NCBI GenBank assembly: GCA_025998875.1
Contig: AP024675.1
Coordinates: 1,957,549-2,021,548 of the forward strand
Direction of reading: 5' to 3'
DNA length: 64,000 nt
Origin: Bacteroidota bacterium
GTDB lineage: Bacteria; Bacteroidota; Rhodothermia; JANXDC01
Positions 17,701 through 26,269 of this stretch are shown piece after piece. The translations under genes were made by a program, and so were the position numbers. Numbering within the stretch: the stretch's first letter is position 1; every line of letters starts with the position of its first letter. The notes under the pieces were generated by a model that saw only the letters and a program-made list of their open reading frames with translations, ran no database searches and was not told where the DNA came from.

Positions 17701-18383
17701 AGCTCCTCGACTTCGCCTTTGTTTGGCCAGCCCCGCTCCCCTATGAGCGGCACAAAGCGGAAGGGGTAGCTGACCTCATCGCGCCACGCCTGCGGGCCTG
17801 TGCGTACGATACGGTGCATATACTGTTCCTGTATGTCCCCGACCGGGATGACGAGTCGGCCTCCGATGGCCAGCTGTTCCAGCAGAGGCTCAGGCACGCT
17901 CGGGGCGGCGGCCGTGACTAGGATGCCATCGAACGGGGCCTGTTCGGGCCATCCCAACGATCCGTCTCCCACCCGGATGGCCGGATGAAAGCCGAGCGCT
18001 TCAAGCCGTTCGCGCGCTCGTTCGGCCAGGGCCGGCAGGCGCTCCATGGAAAATACCTCGGCGCCCAGCGCACAGAGAATGGCCGTCTGATACCCACTTC
18101 CGGTTCCGATCTCCAGCACCCGATCCCCCGGCTGTACCTGGAGTAGCTGGGTCTGGTAGGCCACGGTAAAGGGCTGGGAAATCGTTTGCCCGAACCCTAT
18201 GGGCAGGGCGATATCCTCGTAGGCGCGCGGCCACAGGGCGCTGTCCACAAACAGGTGCCGGGGAATGCGGCCGATGGCTTCCAGCACGCGCTCATCGGTG
18301 ATGCCCTTCTCGCGCAGTTGCTGGACCAGCGCTTCCCGTTCGCGCCGAAAGCGTCGGCTGTCCAATGAGGGAGCAGGGTTCAT
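17697..18383 (-). CDS. pcm: Protein-L-isoaspartate O-methyltransferase
   Basis: A 228-residue SAM-dependent enzyme that methylates L-isoaspartyl residues and so starts repair of damaged proteins. Hallmarks are the N-terminal region PRHLFVDSALWPRAYEDIALPIGFGQTISQP, motif I VLEIGTGSGYQTAIL and LVTAAAPSVPEPLLEQL, with the C-terminal RFVPLIGE. Full family length. It overlaps dacA upstream and yqaA downstream by 4 bases each, so the three genes form one coupled operon. Confidence 0.95.
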   Translation of the reverse strand: MNPAPSLDSRRFRREREALVQQLREKGITDERVLEAIGRIPRHLFVDSALWPRAYEDIALPIGFGQTISQPFTVAYQTQLLQVQPGDRVLEIGTGSGYQTAILCALGAEVFSMERLPALAERARERLEALGFHPAIRVGDGSLGWPEQAPFDGILVTAAAPSVPEPLLEQLAIGGRLVIPVGDIQEQYMHRIVRTGPQAWRDEVSYPFRFVPLIGERGWPNKGEVEEL

Positions 18384-19183
18384 CTTCGCTCCAGCGCCAG
18401 GCTATTGCGCCGCCGTAGGCTCGGGGTGAGGGCCTCCAGGAGGCGTTCCCGCAGTCCCAGGGGGGAGAGGCCGCTTTGCAGTACGCCCCGTTCGGCCACC
18501 GAGATCTTGCCCGTCTCCTCGGACACCACGATCACAAAAGCATCGGATACCTCGGTAATGCCGATCGCGGCTCGATGGCGCATGCCAAAAGGCGCACCCA
18601 ACTGCACGTTCTGCGAAATGGGCAGAATGCAACGGGCCGCCACGATCCGATGGTCCCGTATGATTACCGCCCCATCGTGCAGAGGGGATCGGGGTATAAA
18701 AATGGCCTGCAGCAGCCGACTGGAGACGCGCGCCCCGATGGGTTCGCCTGTCTCGATATAGGGCTCTAGGCCCACCGTGCGCTCCAGCACGATGAGTGCT
18801 CCCACGCGGGCCAGGGAAAGCTGGCGGGCAGCCTCCGCGAGCTCATCGATCAGATGGCTTTCCTTTTCTCTGCGCCCCAGACGTTGCATCCATGGGGTCT
18901 GCCCAAGAAGCAGAAGCAGGCGCCGGATCTCCGGTTGAAACAGCACGATTACAGCCAGCACCCCGACCCCGGATAATTGCCCGAGCAGAAAGCGCAATAC
19001 GGGCATGTCCATCACGTCGGTGAGTATGGTCAGCAGGAACAGGATCGCCAGCCCGGAAATAATCGGCACCGCGAGCGTGCCCCGCAAGAAATAGTACAGG
19101 TTGTAAAACAAAAACGTCACAAGCCCGATATCGAGCAGGTCGACCAGGCGAACCTCGAGAAATCCGATCTCGAACAACCGCAT
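18380..19183 (-). CDS. dacA: Diadenylate cyclase (CdaA/DacA type)
   Basis: A 267-residue membrane enzyme making c-di-AMP from two ATP. Three N-terminal hydrophobic segments (within LDIGLVTFLFYNLYYF, TLAVPIISGLAILFLLTIL and VLAVIVLF) are followed by the DAC domain with the DGA motif in SPLHDGAVII and the RHR motif in GMRHRAAIGITE. I placed the start at ATG 19183 (MRLFEIGFLEVRL), which gives the usual length; the frame stays open upstream to 19306 with poor-quality sequence. In many Bacteroidota folP precedes dacA, but no folP is seen here. A TAATTTG sequence lies about 27 bases before the start on the minus strand and could be a degenerate -7 element. Confidence 0.95.
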   Translation of the reverse strand: MRLFEIGFLEVRLVDLLDIGLVTFLFYNLYYFLRGTLAVPIISGLAILFLLTILTDVMDMPVLRFLLGQLSGVGVLAVIVLFQPEIRRLLLLLGQTPWMQRLGRREKESHLIDELAEAARQLSLARVGALIVLERTVGLEPYIETGEPIGARVSSRLLQAIFIPRSPLHDGAVIIRDHRIVAARCILPISQNVQLGAPFGMRHRAAIGITEVSDAFVIVVSEETGKISVAERGVLQSGLSPLGLRERLLEALTPSLRRRNSLALERR

Positions 19184-20071
19184 AGGCTCCGTCCAAGACG
19201 GGGACTGGGGCAAATTACGCGCCCCCGGAAGGGTTGAGCAAGGCGCTCGGACCGGAAGGACAGCGGAAAAGCGCACGGTCAAAAGGGATCTGGCCCGGAC
19301 GGCCATGGCCTGCGAAGAGGTGACCCGGGCTTGCCGGGAGGCGGACGCCCGTAAGGGGCCAGCGCCGATAATTGCACACGGCCAGAAGATGCACCGCGGT
19401 CTGGGGCAGCGGAAGCTGGCCGTGAAGACGGGCTACTGACCCCTCGATACGATCCGCTTCGGAATCCCCCATGCCATTCGACTCTCAGGCCCCCGTCGTT
19501 CGCTGCGGAAGTACTGGAGCGGGAAGGTCGCTTTCGGTAGTTTGCTCTCTCCAGAGGAGGTCGCGCGTCTGCTCTGGGAGCCTGAGCTTCCCTCCAGGCC
19601 CGGTGGCGGCGTTATCGGCCTCTGGCCGGCGAGCCCGTTTGGCGCCTCCTGTGAGCGGCCGAGCGCTGGATGAGATCGTGCGCGCGTTCCGGTAAGCTCC
19701 GCGCCTGAGGCCGGCTCCGGAGAGGGCCCGTCCCGGAGCGGGGATGGCTTTCCTGTCTATGAGCCGGGCTCGCTTGCGGTATCGATCCTGATTGTGGACC
19801 TGCCCGGAAGCGATCTTCCCTCCGGCTTTCCCCGAGGCGGTGCGGCTCCGGATGGCCGGGTAGGCGCAGGAGCCGGTTTTCTCCGCATCGGAGCGGGCGA
19901 TTTTGCGCACACCTTCCAGGGATGGGGGAAGCGTCCGGTATGGGCCGCCCGGTTTCTGCCTTCGAGCGCGGGCTCCGGCGGCCTCTCAACCTATCGCTAC
20001 AGTCCATGGGCGATGCGCCTCCGGGTCGCCGGATGCTCTTCAGCGGGGAGCTTTGGGGGGATAAGCGGCCC
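19184..20071. other. 888-base stretch without a confident gene; possible decayed coding region
   Basis: No continuous frame in either direction looks like a known protein. Short stretches look coding-like in different frames on the + strand: one from 19440 to about 19680 reads with KYWSGKVAFGSLLSPEEVAR, another near 19980-20090 with MLFSGELWGDKRPLKRLF, and another near 19770-20000 in a third frame. Such frame jumping would fit an old pseudogene, but in high-GC DNA it can also arise by chance. A minus-strand frame at 19215-19472 ends just before dacA and is also unrecognised. No tRNA, SRP RNA, RNase P RNA or tmRNA signature was seen. Confidence 0.4.
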
Positions 20072-20101
20072 TTGAAGAGGCTTTTTGCTTCGCGCTATAA
20101 T
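20072..20101 (+). promoter_or_regulatory. Promoter for the flavin reductase/BatDE operon
   Basis: TTGAAG (20072-20077) and a perfect TATAAT (20096-20101) are spaced by 18 bases, the layout of a housekeeping sigma promoter. The start codon at 20137 would leave a leader of about 28 bases. Confidence 0.65.
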
Positions 20102-20136
20102 GGCATCGGGAAATCCCCCTGTTGCGGGAAACCGGT

Positions 20137-20628
20137 ATGGTCGATGCACAGACGTTCAGGAACGCGCTTCGGCGTTTTGCCTCCGGTGTGACCGTGGTGG
20201 CCACGCGTGAGGGCGAACGCCTCCTTGGGATGACCGTGAGCGCCTTCTGTTCGGTCTCCCTGGATCCTCCCCTGGTGTTGGTCTCTATTGACCGGAAGAC
20301 CACCACGCACGAGGCCATTGTGCGCACGGGTGTTTTCGCGGTGAGCATTCTGGAGCGCACCCAGCAGCCCCTTGCGGACCGGTTTGCCGGGCGCCTGCCC
20401 GTATCGGATCGCTTCGAGGGGGTGCGCTGGCGTTCCGGTCAGAGCGGCGCTCCCGTGCTGGAGGGGGCGCTCGCTTATGTGGACTGTCGGCTCTGGGCCT
20501 CTTATCCCGGCGGGGATCATACGCTCTTCGTGGGCGAGGTGCTGGAGGCCGGCTGGCGCGCCGACGGAGAACCCCTGCTGTACTATGACGGCGGCTATCG
20601 TTGCCTCCAGATCGAAGGGGAGCGATGA
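20137..20628 (+). CDS. Flavin reductase-like (FMN-binding split-barrel) protein
   Basis: A 163-residue protein of the HpaC/RutF flavin reductase family, which reduces FMN or FAD with NAD(P)H for a partner monooxygenase. The characteristic pattern is present: FRNALRRFASGVTVVAT, GMTVSAFCSVSLDPPLVLVSI, FAVSILERTQQPLADRFAG, and HTLFVGEVL. ATG 20137 gives the usual family start; a TTG five codons upstream is possible. No monooxygenase lies nearby. It overlaps the next gene by 4 bases (ATGA), so it is coupled to the BatD-BatE protein, which may only reflect operon packing. Confidence 0.85.
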   Translation: MVDAQTFRNALRRFASGVTVVATREGERLLGMTVSAFCSVSLDPPLVLVSIDRKTTTHEAIVRTGVFAVSILERTQQPLADRFAGRLPVSDRFEGVRWRSGQSGAPVLEGALAYVDCRLWASYPGGDHTLFVGEVLEAGWRADGEPLLYYDGGYRCLQIEGER

Positions 20629-23030
20629 GCGGCTGGCTTTTCCTGTTCTTACTGCTTGCTCAGGATTCGGAGCTTGTGCTGCGTGCCGAGCTGCGGCCGG
20701 CCGAGGTGGTCGTGGGAGATCGGTTCGAGCTATGGGTCTGGACGCCCGAGCCCATAGGCGGAGGTGGGCGGCTCTCTGCCCCGGCCTTACCCGTCCTGCG
20801 GGGATTGCGCTGGTTGGATAGCCGGCCGGAAACGGAGCTGGAGCCGGCCGCCCCCGGCGAGCGCCCGTATCGCCGATGGCGCTGGCGCCTGCGGGCTGAA
20901 CTGCCCGGTTCCTGGACGATACCCCCGCTTCTGTTTCGATTGGGCCCCTACAGGGCACGTACCCCGGCGCTGCAGGTTCAGGTGCGCAGGCCCACTTCGG
21001 CCCAAGGGCAGGACAAAGGTCCCGAGCTGTGGATGCGTACAGAGGTGAGCCGGACTCTGGCCTATCCGCAGGAACCGGTATATGTGGAGACCGTGCTGTA
21101 TTTTCGGCCCGGTCTGGAGATACGCAGGCCCCAGCTCCTGCGCGGCGGTCGTGGAGAAGGAGGCTGGTGGCAGGTGATTGCCGGTCGCGATTCCCTGTCC
21201 GTATCCAGCCATTCCCTGGGCGGGCGTGTCTACCGGCGCGTCGTTTTGGAACGGGCCGTCTGGTATCCCTTTGCGCCCGGCCTGTATCGCCTCGGCGGGG
21301 CCGAGCTCGAATGCGAGGTGCTGGATAGTCAGCCCGAAGAGGGACTACCAGGCGGGATGCTGGGGCGCTGGATGCGGGTCCCGCAGGTGCGTCTGCTTCG
21401 CGCCGATTCCGTCTCCGTACGCGTGCGCCCCTGGCCCCCGGGGGCTCCCGAATCGTTCGGGGGCGCTACGGGCGCGTTTTCTTGGGAGGTGAGGTGGCCT
21501 GAGGGGCCGATTCAGATCGGTTACCCCGTCTACGTGTACGTGCGCCTGTATGGGGAAGGAAACCCACAGGCGGTAGCCCTGCTTCCGCCCGCTCTGGATC
21601 CGAAAGAAGGAGGAGTGTACTTGCCCCCCGATCAACAGATAAGCCCGCTTGGGGTGGGACGCTATGTGCTGGAGTTTCGGCTTCCGCTCCTCTTTCAGCG
21701 GGCGGGCCGATATCGATTGGGTGATCTGCGCTGGACATATTTCGATCCCATCCGGGAGCGCTACATCACGCTTCAGGAAACGGGTCCGGAGCTGGTCGTG
21801 CGTGACGACTCTCCGGAGGTCGTACCGGAGCCGCCCCGCCCCGCGCCTGCCGGGCTCGACTGGCCGGACTGGAGGCCGCATGCGGGCAGGTGGGTGTCTC
21901 CCCAGCGCCCCTGGTGGGCGCGCCTTGAAGTGCTGGGGGGACTTGCCCTGCTCTGGATGGGGCTTCTTTTCTGGACGCTGCTTCTGCCAAGATGGCGGCC
22001 TCCCGGAAGGGGTTCCCATCCGATCCAGGTGGAGCCGCTCCTGCAGGCCCTTCGCGCCTCGAAGCCCATCGAGGCCTTATATGCGGGGATTCGGCGACAG
22101 ATAGCCGATTGCTTCCACGAAAGACCGGAGCGGATCTCTTCCTCTGCGCTGCGGCGCAGGCTGGAGGCGCTGCCTGAGGACAGGCGTGCTCGCTGGGAGG
22201 TCTGGTGTGCCCTGTTGGAGGATCTGGAGCAGCGTCGTTTTCGCCCCGATCCGGTCTCCGAACAGGAGCTCTCCGCCCTCGAGGCGCTTCTGCGGAAGGC
22301 CGCTTCCCGCACGGACGCCGCGCGCCCCGGATCCGGGGCCCTGTATGTGGCCGGCGTTGCGTTTGCCCTGCTCTGGGCCCAGGGGGCCGGGAACGGGGGG
22401 GAAGCCCGTCCGCAGGAGGCCTTTTCCGCCGGGCTGCGCGCCATCCAGGCCGGCCGTTGGGAAGAAGCCCGAGCCCGCTACTGGGCCCTTCATGAGGCCG
22501 GGTGGCGGAGTCCGGGCCTGCTGTACAATCTGGGTCTGCTCGAAGCCCGCAGCGGACGCTATGGGCTGGCCCATTATGCGCTGGAGGAGGCCCTGCGTCT
22601 GGAACCCCGCGCGGTCGATATTCGACGCGCCCACGAGCTACTCCGAGAGCGTATCCCGATTCAGGAGAGCACCTGGGAGGATGTGCTCTGCGCGCTTCCG
22701 GTGGAACTCGGAGGGCTACTGTGCCTGTTGGGGCTGAGCGTACTGCTGTGGGGTCGGCGCGCCCACGGAAGGGGCTTTTTCTTCTCCACGGGCCTCCTGA
22801 TGGGGCTCGCCGGGACGCTCTACCTCGGCCTTGTAGGCGAACTGCGCTACGGAGAGCGGGCTTTTGCTGTGGCCGAGCTCCAGGTTCTTGCTCCCTCCGG
22901 GTGGATGCATATCCCGGAGGGGCAGAAGCTCCATATCGCGCAGGGGGAGCCCGAAGGATACTGGGTCCGTCTGAGTAAGCATCGGGTCTGGGTCCCGGCC
23001 GATGCGGTACGACTGTCTCAATGGGAGTAA
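20625..23030 (+). CDS. BatD-BatE fusion: oxygen-tolerance/TPR/SH3 membrane protein
   Basis: An 801-residue protein. Residues 1-20 form a signal-like segment; about 20-420 are tandem beta domains with the BatD pattern (ELRPAEVVVGDRFELWV, YPQEPVYVETVLYF, PIQIGYPVYVYVRLYGEGN); a membrane helix follows near 430-455 and a cytoplasmic-like helical stretch to 560. The second part has a hydrophobic segment, TPR-like repeats (about 599-672), two membrane helices and a C-terminal SH3-like domain (about 746-801), which is the BatE layout. In other Bacteroidota batD and batE are separate genes in a moxR-batABCDE cluster. Those partners are not in this window. The function of Bat proteins is not settled. 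Confidence 0.75.
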   Translation: MSGWLFLFLLLAQDSELVLRAELRPAEVVVGDRFELWVWTPEPIGGGGRLSAPALPVLRGLRWLDSRPETELEPAAPGERPYRRWRWRLRAELPGSWTIPPLLFRLGPYRARTPALQVQVRRPTSAQGQDKGPELWMRTEVSRTLAYPQEPVYVETVLYFRPGLEIRRPQLLRGGRGEGGWWQVIAGRDSLSVSSHSLGGRVYRRVVLERAVWYPFAPGLYRLGGAELECEVLDSQPEEGLPGGMLGRWMRVPQVRLLRADSVSVRVRPWPPGAPESFGGATGAFSWEVRWPEGPIQIGYPVYVYVRLYGEGNPQAVALLPPALDPKEGGVYLPPDQQISPLGVGRYVLEFRLPLLFQRAGRYRLGDLRWTYFDPIRERYITLQETGPELVVRDDSPEVVPEPPRPAPAGLDWPDWRPHAGRWVSPQRPWWARLEVLGGLALLWMGLLFWTLLLPRWRPPGRGSHPIQVEPLLQALRASKPIEALYAGIRRQIADCFHERPERISSSALRRRLEALPEDRRARWEVWCALLEDLEQRRFRPDPVSEQELSALEALLRKAASRTDAARPGSGALYVAGVAFALLWAQGAGNGGEARPQEAFSAGLRAIQAGRWEEARARYWALHEAGWRSPGLLYNLGLLEARSGRYGLAHYALEEALRLEPRAVDIRRAHELLRERIPIQESTWEDVLCALPVELGGLLCLLGLSVLLWGRRAHGRGFFFSTGLLMGLAGTLYLGLVGELRYGERAFAVAELQVLAPSGWMHIPEGQKLHIAQGEPEGYWVRLSKHRVWVPADAVRLSQWE

Positions 23031-23041
23031 AACCGGCATGC

Positions 23042-23070
23042 TATGCCGCACCCGGAGGCCGGGCGGCATA
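23042..23070. repeat. Inverted repeat upstream of the Rieske gene
   Basis: TATGCCGC (23042-23049) and GCGGCATA (23063-23070) form a perfect 8-bp inverted repeat around a loop that itself contains CCGG...CCGG. There is no T run, so it is not a typical terminator; it could be an operator or an mRNA structure before the gene at 23119. Confidence 0.5.
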
Positions 23071-23118
23071 AATCCAGCGCGGGTGGAAGGCACACAAACC
23101 ATACGGGGGAGGTTCGCT

Positions 23119-23610
23119 ATGGACGTACGGGAAACCGCTTTTGAGCCCTCGCGGCGGCAGTTTCTGGAGCTTTTCTGTTCCGGTTGCGTGGGGGCCCTGC
23201 TGGTGGGGGCCGGAGCTTCCCTGCTCGGCTGCGACACGATGAAGGAGGAAGACGCTTCCGGCACAGAGGGCAATCCCGGATCGGGTATCACGATCCAGGG
23301 CAATACGATCCGGCTCGATCTCACGGCATCGGATGTGCGACCACTGGCCAGCGCCGGGGGGTTTCTCTTCATCCGTAGTGCGCGGGTGATCGCTATAAAC
23401 GTCGATGGGACGCGCATCCGCGCCTTCTCGAGCATCTGCCCGCACCAGGGTTGCGATGTGGATCGTTTTCAGGAAGGCGTGCTCATCTGTCCCTGCCACG
23501 ATAGCCGGTTTAACACGGCTGGAGGGGTTGTAAGGGGGCCTGCGCCAGGTCCGCTGCGGGAGTACGGGGTGAGCCGCTCCGGGGATATTGTGGTGATCAC
23601 GAAATCCTGA
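23119..23610 (+). CDS. Rieske [2Fe-2S] protein, Tat/lipoprotein-type export signal
   Basis: A 163-residue exported iron-sulfur protein. The N-terminus has a twin-arginine motif (SRRQFLELF), a hydrophobic stretch (VGALLVGAGASLL) and a lipobox-like LLGC, so it may be a Tat-exported lipoprotein. Cluster ligands are in CPHQGC and CPCHDSRF, with the extra Cys pair seen in cytochrome-bc-type and arsenite-oxidase-type Rieske subunits. No cytochrome b or oxidase subunit is adjacent, so it may be a stand-alone electron carrier. The start at 23119 was chosen by the preceding gggggagg RBS and because it gives the Tat signal at the right distance. Confidence 0.88.
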   Translation: MDVRETAFEPSRRQFLELFCSGCVGALLVGAGASLLGCDTMKEEDASGTEGNPGSGITIQGNTIRLDLTASDVRPLASAGGFLFIRSARVIAINVDGTRIRAFSSICPHQGCDVDRFQEGVLICPCHDSRFNTAGGVVRGPAPGPLREYGVSRSGDIVVITKS

Positions 23611-23670
23611 GGCCAGGGAACGCATTACTCGTTCGGGCATTGATAAGGGGAAAATCGCGCTTCGAGTCCT

Positions 23671-25092
23671 ATGCCCGAGCGATCCGATCCTCTGGCGCGT
23701 AAGCTCCGGCAGGCCGTTTTGCGCTATCGCCTCTGGGAAGCCGGGGATCCGCTCCTGGTGGCCGTAAGCGGCGGGATGGATTCCGTCGTTCTGTTGCACC
23801 TGCTCCGCTTCGGGGGGCTGGATAACCCTCTTTTTGTCGGGCACGTGGATCATGCCTTGCGTCCGGATTCCGCTCTGGATGCCGAGCATGTGCAAGCGCT
23901 CTGTCGCGCCTGGCAGGTGCCCTGTGTGGTTCGGCGTCTGGATGTGCCCCGTGAACGGCAACGGGGGGAAAGCCTGGAGGCGGCCGCCCGCCGACTGCGC
24001 TATGGGGCTCTGGAGGAGATGGCCCGTTCGCTGGGGGCGCGATGGATCGTTACCGCGCACCATCTGGAGGATCAGGCCGAGACGGTGGTGCTGAACCTCC
24101 TGCGGGGAGCGGGTCTGTGGGGGCTGCGGGGCATCGGGCGCCGACAGGGGATCGTGGTGCGCCCGCTACTGGATATCTCCCGGGAAGAGATCCGGCGCTA
24201 TGCGGAGCGACACGGGCTTCGGTGGCGGGAGGATCCAACGAATCGGGATGAACGCTTCCGGCGTAACGCGATCCGTCATCAGCTCTGGCCCTTTCTGCGC
24301 CGACTTATGGGAACCCGGCCGGAACGACCGCTGGCCCGCCTGGCCGAACTGGCAGGAGAACTGCTAGAGGATCTGCAGCCGCAGTGGCAGCGGCTGCTGG
24401 AGGAGGCCACGCTTGAACAGACCCCCACAGGCCGGGCTCTTGAGATTCCGCGTCTGGAGCGGTACCTTGGCTCCGCCCGACGAGCGGTGCTCTACGAGGC
24501 GCTCCGGAGCCTCGGGGCCCCCGTGGATATGGGCACTCTGGATCGAGTGCTCGCCCTCTGTGGGCGCCCCACGGGTCGACGGGTCCTGCTCCGAGGAGGT
24601 TGGGTGGCCTGGAGGGACCGAAACCGGCTCTGGATCGGACGATCGGAAGCGATCGATCCGGAACAGGAGCTCGAAGTCCGGGAAGGACAGGCTGAGGTTC
24701 TCACCCCGGATGGTCGACTATCCCTGCACCGGTTGCCCCAGGCCCCCCCACAGTGGCCCTCTGATCCGCGGCGCGCGTATCTGGATGCCGACCTGTTGCG
24801 CTATCCCTTGCGGCTCCGCCGGTGGCGGGCGGGGGATCGATTCCAGCCGCTCGGTATGGGGGGAACGAAAAAGGTGAGCGATTTGCTGACCGATATGCGC
24901 CTTTCCGGACCCGCACGGCGTCGTGTCTGGGTGCTTGAGTCCGCCGGACAGATCGCCTGGGTCGTGGGATGGCGCATCGATCATCGGTTTCGTGTGCAAG
25001 AACCGAATCGTCCGTGTGTGGAACTGATCTGGGAGCCCCTCCGTGCAGCCTCTGATGAACGTACAGGCCCAGCCGGAACGGATCTGGTGTAA
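23671..25092 (+). CDS. tilS: tRNA(Ile)-lysidine synthase
   Basis: A 473-residue ATP-dependent enzyme that changes C34 of the CAU-anticodon tRNA-Ile into lysidine. The PP-loop motif is VAVSGGMDSVVLLHLL near residues 30-45; HVDHALRPDS, WRVDHHL-like ATP-binding segments (TAHHLEDQAETVVLNLLRGAG) and the C-terminal TilS_C domain (RAGDRFQPLGMGGTKKVSDLLTDM) are all present, so this is the long E. coli-like form. Its 3' end overlaps hpt by 50 bases, the widely conserved tilS-hpt pairing. Confidence 0.95.
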   Translation: MPERSDPLARKLRQAVLRYRLWEAGDPLLVAVSGGMDSVVLLHLLRFGGLDNPLFVGHVDHALRPDSALDAEHVQALCRAWQVPCVVRRLDVPRERQRGESLEAAARRLRYGALEEMARSLGARWIVTAHHLEDQAETVVLNLLRGAGLWGLRGIGRRQGIVVRPLLDISREEIRRYAERHGLRWREDPTNRDERFRRNAIRHQLWPFLRRLMGTRPERPLARLAELAGELLEDLQPQWQRLLEEATLEQTPTGRALEIPRLERYLGSARRAVLYEALRSLGAPVDMGTLDRVLALCGRPTGRRVLLRGGWVAWRDRNRLWIGRSEAIDPEQELEVREGQAEVLTPDGRLSLHRLPQAPPQWPSDPRRAYLDADLLRYPLRLRRWRAGDRFQPLGMGGTKKVSDLLTDMRLSGPARRRVWVLESAGQIAWVVGWRIDHRFRVQEPNRPCVELIWEPLRAASDERTGPAGTDLV

Positions 25093-25612
25093 CGGGGAAC
25101 CGTTTCGGCTCTACCTCTCCGAAGAGCAGATTCAACAACGGGTGCGCGAACTGGCGCGCGAGATCAGCCGGGACTATGCGGACAAGGTGCCCATCTTGAT
25201 CGGGGTGCTCAATGGCTCGTTCATTTTCATTGCCGATCTCATGCGCGCCCTGGAGATCGACTGCGAGGTCGATTTTCTCAAGCTCTCCAGTTACGGAGAC
25301 GCCAAGGTCTCCAGCGGGCAGGCCAAAATCCGAAAGGATATCGATGCCCAGTTGGCCGGCCGACATGTGCTTGTTGTAGAGGACATCGTCGATACCGGGC
25401 TTTCGGTGCGCTATCTGTGTGATCTGCTTCAGGCCCATAGGCCCGCTTCTCTGCGCGTAGTCACGCTGCTGCATAAGGCTGAGGCCACGCGCTATCCGGT
25501 GCAACTGGACTATGTGGGTTTTGTCATCCCCAACCTGTTCGTAATCGGCTATGGGCTTGACTACGGACAGAAGGGGCGCAACCTGCGCCACCTCTATGTT
25601 CTGGACCAGTGA
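25043..25612 (+). CDS. hpt: Hypoxanthine (guanine) phosphoribosyltransferase
   Basis: A 189-residue purine-salvage enzyme that joins hypoxanthine or guanine to PRPP. The PRPP-binding motif is VLVVEDIVDTGLS, the flexible loop region contains KLSSYGDAKVSSGQ, and the base-binding end is FVIPNLFVIGYGLDYGQKGRNLRHLYVL. GTG 25043 has a gggag sequence 7 bases upstream; ATG 25055 is an alternative start. It overlaps tilS by 50 bases and the next gene by 17. In many bacteria ftsH follows hpt; here ftsH is 25 kb away. Confidence 0.95.
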   Translation: MQPLMNVQAQPERIWCNGEPFRLYLSEEQIQQRVRELAREISRDYADKVPILIGVLNGSFIFIADLMRALEIDCEVDFLKLSSYGDAKVSSGQAKIRKDIDAQLAGRHVLVVEDIVDTGLSVRYLCDLLQAHRPASLRVVTLLHKAEATRYPVQLDYVGFVIPNLFVIGYGLDYGQKGRNLRHLYVLDQ

Positions 25613-26234
25613 GGGCGCCGCAGGCGGGCTCCCCTATGGGGAGGAGCTCAAGCGGAAGGGCATCCATCTGCTTTCCCTTTCCATTGCGGTGGGCTACTAC
25701 CTGCTGGATCGTGAGATAGCCCTTATGGTACTACTGCCCATGCTGGGGGTATCCCTGGTTCTGGAGGTGGCTCGTAGCCGTCCGGGTCCCCTGCGGCGGT
25801 GGTTTGAATCCTGGTTTGGCTCCATGCTCCGTGCGCACGAACGCAACCCGGGAGATAGGCGGGTGCGCCTGACGGGCGCCACGTGGCTGCTGCTGGGGGC
25901 TGTGCTCACGGTGGCGCTTTTTTCCCGTCCCGTGGGCACCGCAGCGATCGCCATGCTCATTCTCTGCGACCTGGCCGCCGCGCTGGTGGGCAGAAGGTGG
26001 GGACGGAAGAGGCTGCCAGGGAATAGCGAAAAGACCATGGCCGGATCGATGGCCTGTTTTCTGACCGCTTTGCTTGTGGTGGCCGCTACCCCCGGGCTTT
26101 CCTGGCCTGTGGGGTTGGCGGGGGCCGTTGCGGCCACGCTGGCTGAGGCCATGCGGGGGCCGCTGGATGACAACCTGCGTATCCCGTTGCTTGCCGGTGC
26201 GGCGATGACGCTTATGAGCTATCTTCCGAACTAG
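25596..26234 (+). CDS. Dolichol kinase/CDP-diglyceride-synthase-like membrane protein
   Basis: A 212-residue polytopic membrane protein beginning FWTSEGAAGGLPYGEELKRKGIHLLSLS. The KRKGIHLLS stretch, LICDLAAALVGRRWGRKRLPG and NSEKTMAGSMACFLTALLV are the pattern of the SEC59/DGK1/VTE5 family, CTP-dependent lipid kinases (for example phytol, dolichol or diacylglycerol kinases). D and K/E residues of the GxxxA-VGxxxG and SxEKTxxGS motifs are intact. ATG 25596 lies inside hpt, giving a 17-base overlap. The substrate cannot be told. Confidence 0.8.
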   Translation: MFWTSEGAAGGLPYGEELKRKGIHLLSLSIAVGYYLLDREIALMVLLPMLGVSLVLEVARSRPGPLRRWFESWFGSMLRAHERNPGDRRVRLTGATWLLLGAVLTVALFSRPVGTAAIAMLILCDLAAALVGRRWGRKRLPGNSEKTMAGSMACFLTALLVVAATPGLSWPVGLAGAVAATLAEAMRGPLDDNLRIPLLAGAAMTLMSYLPN

Positions 26235-26269
26235 TCAGGAAGACCGCCCTACTGGGGGCGCAGGAGTCC

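Noticed and set aside
19215-19472. An 85-codon minus-strand frame just before dacA.
   Set aside because: It resembles no family, has no RBS, and is not FolP as might be expected in that place; it is listed only as part of the unassigned gap.
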